Assembly: GCA_910577675.1 (NCBI GenBank)
Contig: CAJTOR010000010.1
Location: 32,433-96,432 of the forward strand
Length of the DNA: 64,000 nt
Direction of reading: 5' to 3'
From: an uncultured Lachnospiraceae bacterium
Lineage (GTDB): Bacteria; Bacillota; Clostridia; Lachnospirales; Lachnospiraceae
Below are positions 56,150 to 64,000 of the stretch, piece by piece. Below the pieces are notes generated by a model. That model was given only the letters and a program-made list of their open reading frames with translations. It did no database searches and was not told the origin of the DNA. Within the stretch, counting starts at the first letter, position 1. Each line of letters begins with the position of its first letter. The position numbers and the translations under genes are program-made.

Positions 56150-56195
56150 GATTAGGATTTAAGTGAAGGCAAGGGAGGGGGAAAGGGATAGAACA

Positions 56196-59100
56196 ATGGG
56201 AAAGAATTTAAAATTCAGGATGGGAATACTGCTTTTTCTCGCATGTTTTTTGGGGGGATTGATCGGGTCTGCGGGAGTGCTGGTTTGGGCGGCAAGAACC
56301 GAGGAGCTTCCGGGGGGAAGCCAGATTATATATTTTGAGGACGGCAGCAGCCTTACAGTCGAGAGTGACGAGGAAACCATGACAATCACGGGGACACATG
56401 TGAAATCGGCTGCCAGGATTTCTTATATTACCACCGGCTATAATATGACGCTGAAAAAAACGGGCGGTTATGTGGAGGGGGAAGAGTTTAAGAAGATTAA
56501 GCTGATAAAAAAGCATGAAACGATTACGGATAAAGTAACGACAAGCTATGTTCTGGACAGGCAGAGTATTGTGGATGGTGCATATTCTCTTTTCAGGAAA
56601 AATTATCCGGATTCCGACGAGGATGAGGTATGGATGAAATTTGTTCAGGAGCTAAGCACCAAGGGGGGACTTGAGTTTTACCTGCACAATATATTTGCAG
56701 TAATTGAGCGGACGGGAGGGTCGGGCAGTACAGTGACCTCAATTTCAAAGTCCTACAATAATCTGGGTACTGCGGTGGGAGTATCCCCCGAGGTTCCCGG
56801 CATTTTAAATGCGGTCAAGAAATTATATGGAAGTGACTGGGGAGCCGGGACGAAAAAAAAGCTGCCGGAATACTATGATATCCATCTTAAACTCTATGTT
56901 AAACCGACGGTTGCAAGCATGGTTCTGGCAACGGAAGACGGGCGGATTCTTATGACATGTTATGATAAGCTGCCCGTCTATATGAATGCCAGAGTGCGTT
57001 TCCGTTTCCCAACATTGCTGAAGGAGGGAATTGAAATCGGAGGGGAAACTTACCGTGTTACACAGACCACCATCCGAAAAAGTTTTGTCCATTACCAGGG
57101 GGATTCTGCGCCGTCACAGTTTTATTCCGCTCTGGGGGATGAGGATTTGAGAATTCGCATGGGCAGCGGGGAAGTTTCGTACCGGCACTTTAAGGAAGCT
57201 CCTTCCGTTGTCTATCTGATCTGTGAGAGGGTGGAAACAGAAAGTGAAGAGAAACCGCCGGATGAGATAACACAGGAGGGGGAAGTGTGGCGAATGGATC
57301 GCATGGAGCCTGAAAATACAGTTACAATATCGGCGTGGGAACCCCAAAATCCATATTTTGATGTGGAAGGTGAGGAAGGGGGGATTCCGGTCAATGAAAA
57401 TCTGGTGGTGGAAGGTGAAATTTGGAAATATTTGCTAAATGCTGAATTTGAGGCAAAACATGGGGAAATTACATTCCAGGTGCCTGTGCGGCGCACCTAT
57501 CATCTTTCCTGGCAGGAGATTGTGGCAGTTACAGAAACAGGTCCCATTTATCAGACATTTCAGGAAAGCAGGAATGTGGAGGTTTTTGTACCAGTGGTAA
57601 GGAAATTCAGTTATGCGCAGGTAAAATATCTTGAATATTGCGGTCTCAAGGAGCTCTATGTGGATAACGGGGCGCTGCCGGATGGGGGAATAAGGGCAGA
57701 AACAGGGGAGGGGATGTTTGAAAAAATAGAGGTGCCGGAACTAACATATCGGCACTATGAAGGGGCGGAGGGACATATAGAGTATCCGCCGGAAGTTTCG
57801 GCGGGAATTGACCTGCCTGACCGCTTTATTTCGGGTGACTTATCCATGCCTTCCATTCCAGCGGAGGATTTTACTGCGGTTGCCGATGCGCGTGTATCAG
57901 GAATCCGGGTGCGCAACGATGCGTTTTCATTTGATGGTACTGCTTATTTTGAGGATGGGTGGAAGGAGTTCTTTCCGGGGATGGAGATTTCATTAAGCAG
58001 GGAACTATCCGGTCTGAGGGATAAGAATATTGCGGATTATATATGTTCAAAGGAGCTTTTAATCCCGGATAATATAGAGAATGGGACATATGAAAGTTTC
58101 GGGGAAGTAAAATATACACAAAAGGTTGTGTTTCCGGGGACGGAAAATATGGAGGAGGAATATTTATTCGAAGTTTTAGATGTGAACAGCGTCCGTGTAC
58201 ATACGCCCGTTTACTGTAAACTGCAATATAAGGCGGATAATGATAAATATACGCAGCTTGTTTCACCGAGGGATGGGGCGGTGCAGCTTGTACTTGATGC
58301 AAAGGGGATTACAAGTGAGATTTGGCTTGGGATTTCCAATGTGGGCTTCCATTCGGGACGGGAAGGTTATGGGGAGCGCGATTATGCACAAACCCTTACA
58401 AACAAGGGATTATCCTATCTTGGAAAGGATGGGGACGGTGTGCTGCGCAATGAGGTTCGTTTCCCATTTGACGTGTTTCTGGATACGGGAGTAGCCTACA
58501 GCAATGAGGATGATCGGTATATCCCGGCGGGCAGTTGGGTGGCGATCGGGCTTTCCACTGTGCGGTTCTATCTTCCGGAATGGGTTTTTGAGGGAGTCTA
58601 TACCGTAGAGTGCCGAAGCGTGGCGGTAAATTGTCCGGACGATACCGAAATGGGGGAGATTGAGGCAAACAGGGAGGAGGAGAATTATATTGCATTGGAC
58701 AGTGTGACCGTTCAGGTTTCAGGGCGGATTTTTGGGCTCTGTCTTTATGATATTGCGGATTATCCGGTTTGGGAAGGAGTATTTAGGGATTTTGATACGG
58801 GGATGATAAAAAATCAATATGGGGGCAGGAAGGATGGGACAGAATTTTCTGGGTTTGAAAAGGATGCCCTGTATCGATACTGCTCCGGTCTTGCAGATTC
58901 CTACGGGAAGAAAAAGGAGACTGTGGGACAATATATTCTTCCGGTGTTAAAAGGGACACATCCGCTGTGGGAAAATGCTTTCGTTAAATCCGGTTACCTT
59001 CTGCGCTTTTATGTGACGACGATCGGGGAGAGGATGGGAAGGGAAAGTTCCTATGTCCGTGTCCTGCCGCGTTTTTTCTGGGTGGATGCCGAAGGGAAAA

Positions 59101-59798
59101 AACGAGAGGAGGTGGATTTATATTATACAAAGAGGGAAGCGGGGGGAAGAAAGGAACTGGTAAAAATTGGAAGTGAAGAAGAGAAAAAAGATGTGAAAAT
59201 ACAGACGGCGGGGAGCATATGGCTTGGGATTCCTGAAAAAGAGCGCTGTGCTGCCGAAAAAATATGGGGTGCCATTGATGGGGACATGGCCGTTCCTATG
59301 TATAATTATTCGCAGATTTTTGGTAACCGGTTTTTCAGGACAGTTAAAAATTTTTCCTACTGCGATGATATTATGGGAAAGGAACAGTACCCACTAATGC
59401 AGTATCGGGGAATTTCACAGGAGAGGCTTACATCATTAGAACAAGGTAATTATTTTGAATACTGTCTTCCCTGCGATGTCCGGGCGGTGAAAAAAGATTT
59501 CGCGGTAGAAGATTATGCGGAAAATTACGGGATTGATTTCACGGAAGAATTCTGGAAAAAAGAAGGATATCTGATTGTTTCGTTTCGTTTGACTGCGATG
59601 GTGCAGGATGAGGAATACTTAAACTATGACAATACTGAGAAATACAGTAAGTATTGCAATATGTGGGAACTTGAGGCGATGCAGCAGTACCGGCAGGACA
59701 AGGACGGCGTATCGTTCCTGTTTTATCCGGGTGATGTTATAGTGTTACCTGTTGGTACTTCCATAAAAGATGATTACCGTCCCGGTGGGATTTATTAA
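56196..59798 (+). CDS. 1,200-residue exported protein closing the Tad-like locus
   Basis: The start at 56196 has AAAGGGA upstream and gives a signal-anchor or signal peptide (KFRMGILLFLACFLGGLIGS then AGVLVWAARTEE). The remaining ~1,160 residues are mainly beta-rich, acidic and aromatic, with no LPXTG motif, no C-terminal membrane helix, no coiled coil and no evident tandem repeats. Segments such as DIHLKLYVKPTVASMVLA and FLDTGVAYSNEDDRYIPAG suggest several immunoglobulin-like or jelly-roll domains. I do not recognise a family with certainty. It could be the secreted substrate, a tip adhesin, or a surface scaffold of the upstream machinery; gene order alone supports this. Confidence 0.72.
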   Translation: MGKNLKFRMGILLFLACFLGGLIGSAGVLVWAARTEELPGGSQIIYFEDGSSLTVESDEETMTITGTHVKSAARISYITTGYNMTLKKTGGYVEGEEFKKIKLIKKHETITDKVTTSYVLDRQSIVDGAYSLFRKNYPDSDEDEVWMKFVQELSTKGGLEFYLHNIFAVIERTGGSGSTVTSISKSYNNLGTAVGVSPEVPGILNAVKKLYGSDWGAGTKKKLPEYYDIHLKLYVKPTVASMVLATEDGRILMTCYDKLPVYMNARVRFRFPTLLKEGIEIGGETYRVTQTTIRKSFVHYQGDSAPSQFYSALGDEDLRIRMGSGEVSYRHFKEAPSVVYLICERVETESEEKPPDEITQEGEVWRMDRMEPENTVTISAWEPQNPYFDVEGEEGGIPVNENLVVEGEIWKYLLNAEFEAKHGEITFQVPVRRTYHLSWQEIVAVTETGPIYQTFQESRNVEVFVPVVRKFSYAQVKYLEYCGLKELYVDNGALPDGGIRAETGEGMFEKIEVPELTYRHYEGAEGHIEYPPEVSAGIDLPDRFISGDLSMPSIPAEDFTAVADARVSGIRVRNDAFSFDGTAYFEDGWKEFFPGMEISLSRELSGLRDKNIADYICSKELLIPDNIENGTYESFGEVKYTQKVVFPGTENMEEEYLFEVLDVNSVRVHTPVYCKLQYKADNDKYTQLVSPRDGAVQLVLDAKGITSEIWLGISNVGFHSGREGYGERDYAQTLTNKGLSYLGKDGDGVLRNEVRFPFDVFLDTGVAYSNEDDRYIPAGSWVAIGLSTVRFYLPEWVFEGVYTVECRSVAVNCPDDTEMGEIEANREEENYIALDSVTVQVSGRIFGLCLYDIADYPVWEGVFRDFDTGMIKNQYGGRKDGTEFSGFEKDALYRYCSGLADSYGKKKETVGQYILPVLKGTHPLWENAFVKSGYLLRFYVTTIGERMGRESSYVRVLPRFFWVDAEGKKREEVDLYYTKREAGGRKELVKIGSEEEKKDVKIQTAGSIWLGIPEKERCAAEKIWGAIDGDMAVPMYNYSQIFGNRFFRTVKNFSYCDDIMGKEQYPLMQYRGISQERLTSLEQGNYFEYCLPCDVRAVKKDFAVEDYAENYGIDFTEEFWKKEGYLIVSFRLTAMVQDEEYLNYDNTEKYSKYCNMWELEAMQQYRQDKDGVSFLFYPGDVIVLPVGTSIKDDYRPGGIY

Positions 59799-59850
59799 GA
59801 AATGCGGAATGTTTACTGGACTGGGGATTATGGTTTTATTTGACAGCGAG

Positions 59851-59916
59851 AGCCGGGGCTGTTTCCGGAAAGGCTTTTTGATGCACTTATCCGGTAAAGC
59901 CGCGGCTGTTTCCGGA
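59851..59916. repeat. Pair of 19-bp direct repeats at the end of the Tad-like locus
   Basis: AGCCGGGGCTGTTTCCGGA (59851-59869) and AGCCGCGGCTGTTTCCGGA (59898-59916) differ at one base and are 47 bases apart. Each can also fold (AGCCGCGGCT is self-complementary), and AGGCTTTTT after the first copy could terminate transcription of the giant gene. Confidence 0.7.
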
Positions 59917-59919
59917 TAC

Positions 59920-60189
59920 TTATTCGTGGCGGGGATGGAGTTTGACTAACATAGCGCCCTGAAGGATCACCGTCATGACAGTAGCGTCATATTGCGGTTC
60001 TAAAGAATCGAGCCGGGAGAGAAGTTCGCCCTGTGTTGTAGCTACATATTTGGCTGGCAGGCGGTTCAGTGCATAGGATGCGATATCCAGAAGACAATGC
60101 TCGCATGTACAGCAGTCGAGGCTGCCCTTCATCTGGTCGATCTTTTTTAGTACGATATTCTCCGTCATATTTTTAAGTACAAAATCCAT
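59920..60189 (-). CDS. comFB: Late competence development protein ComFB family
   Basis: An 89-residue cytoplasmic protein with the family pattern CCTCEHCLLDIASYALNRLP followed by KYVATTQGELLSRL. The clustered cysteines could bind a metal. ComFB-domain proteins are common in Firmicutes and cyanobacteria; some cyanobacterial members bind cyclic dinucleotides, and the Firmicute role is unclear. GGAGG lies seven bases before the ATG. The gene is convergent with the Tad-like locus and divergent from the DUF1836 gene. Proximity to a pilus-like system is suggestive, because competence and type IV pili are linked elsewhere. Confidence 0.88.
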   Translation of the reverse strand: MDFVLKNMTENIVLKKIDQMKGSLDCCTCEHCLLDIASYALNRLPAKYVATTQGELLSRLDSLEPQYDATVMTVILQGAMLVKLHPRHE

Positions 60190-60335
60190 TATGTGCCTCC
60201 ATTAAAAATAGTTTGGTAAAAAATAAACCTATACTTAATTTACCACTTTATATGCGGTTTGTAAAGGCGAAGTGAAAAAAAATGTGAATTGGTGAAAAAA
60301 ATTCCACTTTTAGTCGGAAAATTTGTGGAAATGAT

Positions 60336-60364
60336 TTGACATATGGTTTTTAATACTATATAAT
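60336..60364 (+). promoter_or_regulatory. Consensus promoter for the DUF1836 gene
   Basis: Perfect TTGACA (60336-60341) and perfect TATAAT (60359-60364) with a 17-base spacer, one of the best sigma-A promoters in the window. Confidence 0.88.
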
Positions 60365-60440
60365 ATGTTTTGTATACCTTTATGGTCGGGTTGAAAAATA
60401 AATTGTGAGTTTATGTGAAGTGGAATGTGAGGAAGAAAAC

Positions 60441-61094
60441 GTGGATAAGAGAGTGCGTGATGGGATCTTGTCGGTGATTGAAGATATGAAGCGGATTGAT
60501 TATATCAAGCCGGAGGATGTACCAAATATTGATCTGTATATGGATCAGGTCACTACTTTTATGGATAAGCATCTGGAAACCACCAGGCGCTATTCCGAAG
60601 ATAAGCTTCTGACCAAGACTATGATAAATAATTACACTAAGAATAACCTGCTTCCGTCCCCGAACAAAAAGAAATATTCAAAAGATCATATGTATATGTT
60701 GATTTTTATTTATTATCTTAAAAATATTCTTTCTATCAGCGATATCCAGAAGGTTTTAAAGCCGCTGTCGGAAAACTTTTTCGGGGAGAATGGTGCGTTG
60801 ACGCTGGAAGATATTTATACCGAGGTTTTCCGCTTAGAGAGTGAGCAGTCCATGGTGGTGACGCGCGATGTGGTAAGGAAGTACCAGAAATCAAGGAAGA
60901 GTTTTGATGGGGTTAAGGAGGCATCGGAGCGAAAGCTTTTGCAGGATTTTGCGTTGATTAGCATGTTGAGCTTTGATGTGTATATGAAAAAGCAGTTGAT
61001 TGAAGCCCTGATTGATGAGAATACGCAGGGGATGGAGAGAAAGGATCGGGAAGGAAAGGAAAAAGAGGGGAAAGGGAAGGGAAAAGCAAAATAG
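60441..61094 (+). CDS. DUF1836 family protein
   Basis: About 217 residues from GTG 60441, chosen for GAGGAAG upstream; GTG 60405 is an alternative that adds 12 residues. The conserved DUF1836 core is LTKTMINNYTKNNLLPSPNK followed by KKYSKDHMYMLIFIYYLKNI and SISDIQKVL, a MerR-like helix-turn-helix pattern followed by a helical domain. Members are common in Firmicutes and are thought to be DNA-binding; targets are unknown. The C terminus is a run of Lys, Glu and Gly coded by purine-rich DNA (61035-61094), probably unstructured. A terminator follows after 83 bases. Confidence 0.85.
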   Translation: MDKRVRDGILSVIEDMKRIDYIKPEDVPNIDLYMDQVTTFMDKHLETTRRYSEDKLLTKTMINNYTKNNLLPSPNKKKYSKDHMYMLIFIYYLKNILSISDIQKVLKPLSENFFGENGALTLEDIYTEVFRLESEQSMVVTRDVVRKYQKSRKSFDGVKEASERKLLQDFALISMLSFDVYMKKQLIEALIDENTQGMERKDREGKEKEGKGKGKAK

Positions 61095-61177
61095 GGGAAT
61101 GGTAGAGTGGGGAAATTGGAGAGCGAAAGGAAAGGCAGAATAGGAGAATGAGAGGGGCAACTGGGAGGATTTAGAAA

Positions 61178-61238
61178 GCCGGGAAATTGGCTGTCGCAAA
61201 TTAGTTTTTGGCAGCCAATTTTCCCGGCGCTGTTTTTA
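61178..61238. terminator. Bidirectional terminator between DUF1836 and YerC genes
   Basis: GCCGGG-AAATTGGCTG pairs with CAGCCAATTT-CCCGGC (61178-61228) and is followed by TGTTTTTAG on the plus strand; the same stem ends the minus-strand gene. Confidence 0.85.
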
Positions 61239-61243
61239 GTAAG

Positions 61244-61582
61244 TCAGATTTCCGGTTCCTTCTCCTCCTCCTCCGGTTTTGCTATCTTTTCCAAAAGTTC
61301 CGGGATGCGCCCGAAAACCATATCGTATCCGTCGTTCCCGTAGTTAAGGGAACGGTTTACCCGGCTGATTGTGGCGGTCGATGCGCCGGTGTGTTCGGCG
61401 ATTTCAAGATAGGTGCGTTTTGCGCGCAGCATGCTGGCAACTTCAAAGCGCTGGGAGAGGGAGAGGAGTTCATTGACCGTGCAGATATCTTCAAAAAAAC
61501 GATAGCACTCCTCCCGGTTCGACAAACTTAAAATTGCGGCGAAAAGATTGTCAACAGCTTCGTTGCGGATATTTTTACTCAT
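61244..61582 (-). CDS. yerC: YerC/YecD family TrpR-related regulator
   Basis: A 112-residue protein with the TrpR-like helix-turn-helix fold. The family core is NELLSLSQRFEVASMLRAKR then TYLEIAEHTGASTATISRVN and RSLNYGNDGYDMV. YerC-type proteins are small conserved Firmicute regulators of unknown ligand; the GND(G)Y segment is typical of the family. The C terminus is acidic (EEEEKEPE). GTGAGGG precedes the start. It faces a 738-base gap and ends at a terminator shared with the DUF1836 gene. Confidence 0.92.
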   Translation of the reverse strand: MSKNIRNEAVDNLFAAILSLSNREECYRFFEDICTVNELLSLSQRFEVASMLRAKRTYLEIAEHTGASTATISRVNRSLNYGNDGYDMVFGRIPELLEKIAKPEEEEKEPEI

Positions 61583-62047
61583 ATATAATCCCTCACTTCC
61601 TGAAAATGGTATTCTTTTAGTCTTGTAATATCCGGGTTATGTAACAGTACAATTTTACCACTACACAGAATTAAAGTAAAGTATTTTTTTGAAAATTTTT
61701 AATTTTTTTGGGAGAAGTAGATTTCTGGATTAATATTATGGTTGGATTTAATAAATACATATGGTTTTAAATACATGAAGTGGTGTTGCCGCCTGTCAGA
61801 TATAATAGTATGGTTTTGTTTACACTTCGCCATGACAAACGCAGGGGTGAATATTCTGCCAACTAAACAATCAGGTATAGGTATGCGGAAAGACTTTTTA
61901 TAGTCCGATAATTATACAAAGCGCTTCTGAAAATCTAATAAAAGATCATCCTTATTTTACGTTTTGGTAACACTCTTCTCATGGTTTATTCATTTGTGCA
62001 TTTGTTGTGACAGTACGCAATAATTTTATGGACAAAGGAAAGGGGAT

Positions 62048-62128
62048 ATGGTAGAATTTGAGATGTATCCTGCGGGTGTAAAAATATTTTTAACGGCGGG
62101 AGGTAATGTTAAGTTAATGAAAATATAG
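62048..62128 (+). CDS. Candidate 26-residue small peptide
   Basis: ATG 62048 follows AAAGGA seven bases upstream and opens MVEFEMYPAGVKIFLTAGGN and a short remainder. There is no membrane helix. The last third overlaps the left arm of the hairpin at 62103-62139, so ribosomes on this ORF would disrupt that hairpin and expose AGGAGGT. This is weak evidence and may be chance. Confidence 0.3.
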   Translation: MVEFEMYPAGVKIFLTAGGNVKLMKI

Positions 62129-62139
62129 ACTAACATTAC
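62103..62139 (+). other. Hairpin just before an orphan Shine-Dalgarno
   Basis: GTAATGTTA (62103-62111) pairs with TAACATTAC (62131-62139), immediately followed by AGGAGGT. No ATG, GTG or TTG lies at proper spacing after it, and the next gene starts 175 bases later. Confidence 0.5.
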
Positions 62140-62320
62140 AGGAGGTGTCTGAAAGCTGTCTTCTGTCATCTGTGTTTTGATTTACAGAAATAAGCGCTTG
62201 GACATATTTTGATGAGGATAAATAAGTAATTGATATTGACAGAAATAGATTATGTATGTTTAAAAATATAGATTTGGAAGCCTGTGCAAAGGTTTTGTCA
62301 GGCGGGAATGGGGATTTAGG

Positions 62321-63814
62321 ATGAAAAAAGGTCAGGAATTTCTGGGATATGTGGAATCTGTGAATTTCCCGAACAAGGGGATTGTGTGGGTGGAGGAGTC
62401 TGAAGGGGAAAAAGAAGGGCAAAGGGACAAAGAATTTGCCGGGGAGATAAAAAGTCGCACTAAGGTCTGCGTGAAGGGTGTTTTGCCGGGACAGACAGTT
62501 AAATTCCGACTTAAAAAGAATGGTTCCGGGAAAAAGGAGGGGACGCTCCTTGAAGTAATCACGCCATCTGAGAGGGAGGGAAGGATTCCGCCATGCCCAC
62601 ATTTTGGAAGGTGTGGCGGATGTACTTATCTGACAATGCCATACGGGGAACAGCTTTGCCTGAAGGAGGAACAGGTAAGGCATTTGCTGTCGGGGTTTCT
62701 CCTTCCGGAAACTCTTTTTGAAGGAATTCTTCAAAGCCCGGCAGAGTTTAAGTATCGCAACAAAATGGAGTATTCCTTTGGGGACGAGCAAAAAGACGGT
62801 CCGCTGACACTTGGCATGCACAAGAAGGGCAGTTTTTATGATGTGGTGACAACAAACCAGTGCATGATCGTGCATGAGGACTTCAACTTGATTTTGGATG
62901 CCGTACTTAAAGTGGCAAATGAATTTGGGTTGACATACTACCATAAAATTACACATTCCGGTTATTTGAGGCACCTGCTTGTGCGCCGTGCGGTTAAAAC
63001 TGGGGAAATCCTGGTGCATCTGGTGACGACTTCCCATTATGGGGAGGGTAGAAAAAATATAAAAGATTTGCAGGAAGCGGAACGGGTACTGGATTCTTCG
63101 AGTGAGGAGTTAATGTTTTTTGATGCCCTGAAGGATACGCTTAAAACCCTGCCACTTAAAGGGAATATCAAGGGGATTCTCCATATTGTCAACGACCGTG
63201 TTGCCGATGCGATATTAGCGGATTCTGTTGAAATACTGGATGGCGAGGATTTCTTTTTTGAGGAATTGCTCGGATTGAAGTTTAAGATATCCACGTTCTC
63301 GTTCTTTCAGACGAATTCATTGGGGGCGGAAGTGCTCTATGAAAAAGTGAGGGAGTATATTGGGGAAACGAAGGATAAGATAGTATTTGATTTGTACAGT
63401 GGCACGGGAACGATTGCCCAGCTTCTTGCGCCGGTGGCAAAAAAGGTGATTGGCGTTGAGATCGTCGCGGATGCCGTCGATGCGGCGCGGGATAATGCGG
63501 CGTTAAACGGACTATCCAATTGCGAGTTTATTGCTGGGGATGTGTTGAAGGTTCTTGATACTATTGAGGAAAAGCCGGATTATATTGTACTTGACCCGCC
63601 GCGCGACGGTGTCCACCCCAAGGCACTTGAGCAGATTATAGCATATGGGGTTGGGAGGATGGTGTATATTTCATGTAAGCCGACGAGCCTTGCAAGGGAT
63701 TTGGAGGTGCTTGTCAGGGCGGGATACCGGGTGGAGCGGGTGTGCATGGTGGATATGTTTCCGGGAACGGTGAATGTGGAGACTATTGTGGAACTACAAA
63801 GGCAAGATATGTAG
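62321..63814 (+). CDS. rlmD: 23S rRNA (uracil-C5)-methyltransferase, RlmD/RumA type
   Basis: A 497-residue SAM-dependent methyltransferase making 5-methyluridine in RNA. The N-terminal TRAM domain (residues ~1-80) carries a Lys/Glu/Arg-rich loop (EGEKEGQRDKEF). A Cys cluster CPHFGRCGGCTY (with a Cys further on) fits the 4Fe-4S site of RumA. The C-terminal Rossmann domain has FDLYSGTGTIAQLLA (SAM), ADAVDAARDNAALNG, LDPPRDGVHPKAL and ISCKPTSLARDL with the catalytic Cys. Firmicutes often have several paralogues (RlmCD, TrmFO-independent types), so the exact uridine is uncertain. The ribosome site is modest (GGGGAT). Confidence 0.9.
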   Translation: MKKGQEFLGYVESVNFPNKGIVWVEESEGEKEGQRDKEFAGEIKSRTKVCVKGVLPGQTVKFRLKKNGSGKKEGTLLEVITPSEREGRIPPCPHFGRCGGCTYLTMPYGEQLCLKEEQVRHLLSGFLLPETLFEGILQSPAEFKYRNKMEYSFGDEQKDGPLTLGMHKKGSFYDVVTTNQCMIVHEDFNLILDAVLKVANEFGLTYYHKITHSGYLRHLLVRRAVKTGEILVHLVTTSHYGEGRKNIKDLQEAERVLDSSSEELMFFDALKDTLKTLPLKGNIKGILHIVNDRVADAILADSVEILDGEDFFFEELLGLKFKISTFSFFQTNSLGAEVLYEKVREYIGETKDKIVFDLYSGTGTIAQLLAPVAKKVIGVEIVADAVDAARDNAALNGLSNCEFIAGDVLKVLDTIEEKPDYIVLDPPRDGVHPKALEQIIAYGVGRMVYISCKPTSLARDLEVLVRAGYRVERVCMVDMFPGTVNVETIVELQRQDM

Positions 63815-64000
63815 AAGTTCTTGAATTTACGCACTTTGTGACTATGTTTGAATTTGACAGTGGCGGTCATTTTCGGGGTAATAAACACTTCATTACGAAA
63901 ATTAACTGCTCCATGGTATTTGACCTTGGGTGGAGAACACACAAAAGAACAGGAACGCCGCTTTTTTATGCCCTCATGTTACGCAGTAGGGGCAAAAAGA

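Larger units (their letters stand above)
61583..62320. other. 738-base gene-poor region
   Basis: AT-rich, with stops in all frames apart from short ORFs. It holds the leader of the minus-strand yerC gene near 61600-61700, a TATAAT at 61801 with no convincing -35, a candidate 26-codon ORF at 62048, and a hairpin at 62103-62139 that ends one base before AGGAGGT (62140-62146) with no start codon after it. I recognise no tRNA or known riboswitch. Confidence 0.6.

Noticed and set aside
62114..63037. 307-codon minus-strand frame
   Set aside because: Mostly antisense to rlmD and into the gene-poor gap; composition is that of a shadow frame.
63815..64000. Terminator at the right end around TGCCCTC..GGGGCA
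   Set aside because: The stem is flanked by T before and A after on the plus strand, the wrong polarity for termination on either strand; no gene is visible in this 186-base tail.

Overview
The window looks like chromosomal DNA of a gut-type Lachnospiraceae (Clostridia, Firmicutes). The support is composition near 48-50% GC, AGGAGG-type ribosome sites, sigma-A promoters with 17-base spacers, LPKTG sorting signals, plant/host-glycan glycosidases (GH42, GH78, sialate O-acetylesterase) and families common in that group (DUF1836, YerC/TrpR-like, ComFB, fused SecDF). This is inference from gene content; no rRNA is present. No prophage, complete insertion sequence or CRISPR array was seen.

Layout. 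1-9982: the 3' end of recG, an AAA+ ATPase with a long acidic linker, then a four-gene surface-glycan block (two large GT-C-like membrane proteins flanking a UDP-galactopyranose mutase and a GT2). 10170-18466: a DUF4397 protein, an AraC regulator, tRNA-Gly, a Nudix hydrolase, secDF, recJ, a small unknown gene and a truncated sigma-70-like protein. 18506-33824: GH42, a structured non-coding element, sialate O-acetylesterase, an LPKTG surface protein with eight 54-bp Thr-Pro repeats, a MATE transporter, convergent citrate synthase with an attenuator-like leader, a frameshifted chemoreceptor, and GH78. 34011-46575: a histidine phosphatase, a 103-bp tandem repeat array directly upstream of a ferredoxin-type aldo/keto reductase, purB, LysR, a hybrid histidine kinase joined to a solute-binding lipoprotein, a small LPKTG protein, exodeoxyribonuclease III, a YdcF protein and an ArsR regulator. 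46849-59798: a thirteen-gene, tightly packed, same-strand locus that I read as a highly divergent Tad/Flp-type secretion or pilus system. 59920-63814: ComFB, DUF1836, YerC and an RNA uracil methyltransferase, with a 738-bp gene-poor gap.

The most interesting region is 46849-59798. It has three consecutive ParA/CpaE-like proteins with eroded P-loops, a TadA/CpaF-type ATPase, a GspF/TadB-C-like membrane protein, two mutually similar single-pass proteins, a 45-residue membrane peptide, an M50-type intramembrane metalloprotease with HEGGH, three more single-pass exported proteins and a 1,200-residue secreted protein. I see no canonical Flp pilin and no A24 aspartic prepilin peptidase inside the window. 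The gene order suggests a cytoplasmic motor and platform feeding pseudopilin-like subunits and one giant exported effector or adhesin, with the metalloprotease a candidate processing enzyme. Other strong leads are the 103-bp array at 34732, the kinase/binding-protein pair with a coupled 29-residue upstream ORF, the citrate synthase leader terminator, and a folded element at 20585 that shares an 18-base core with the araC upstream region.
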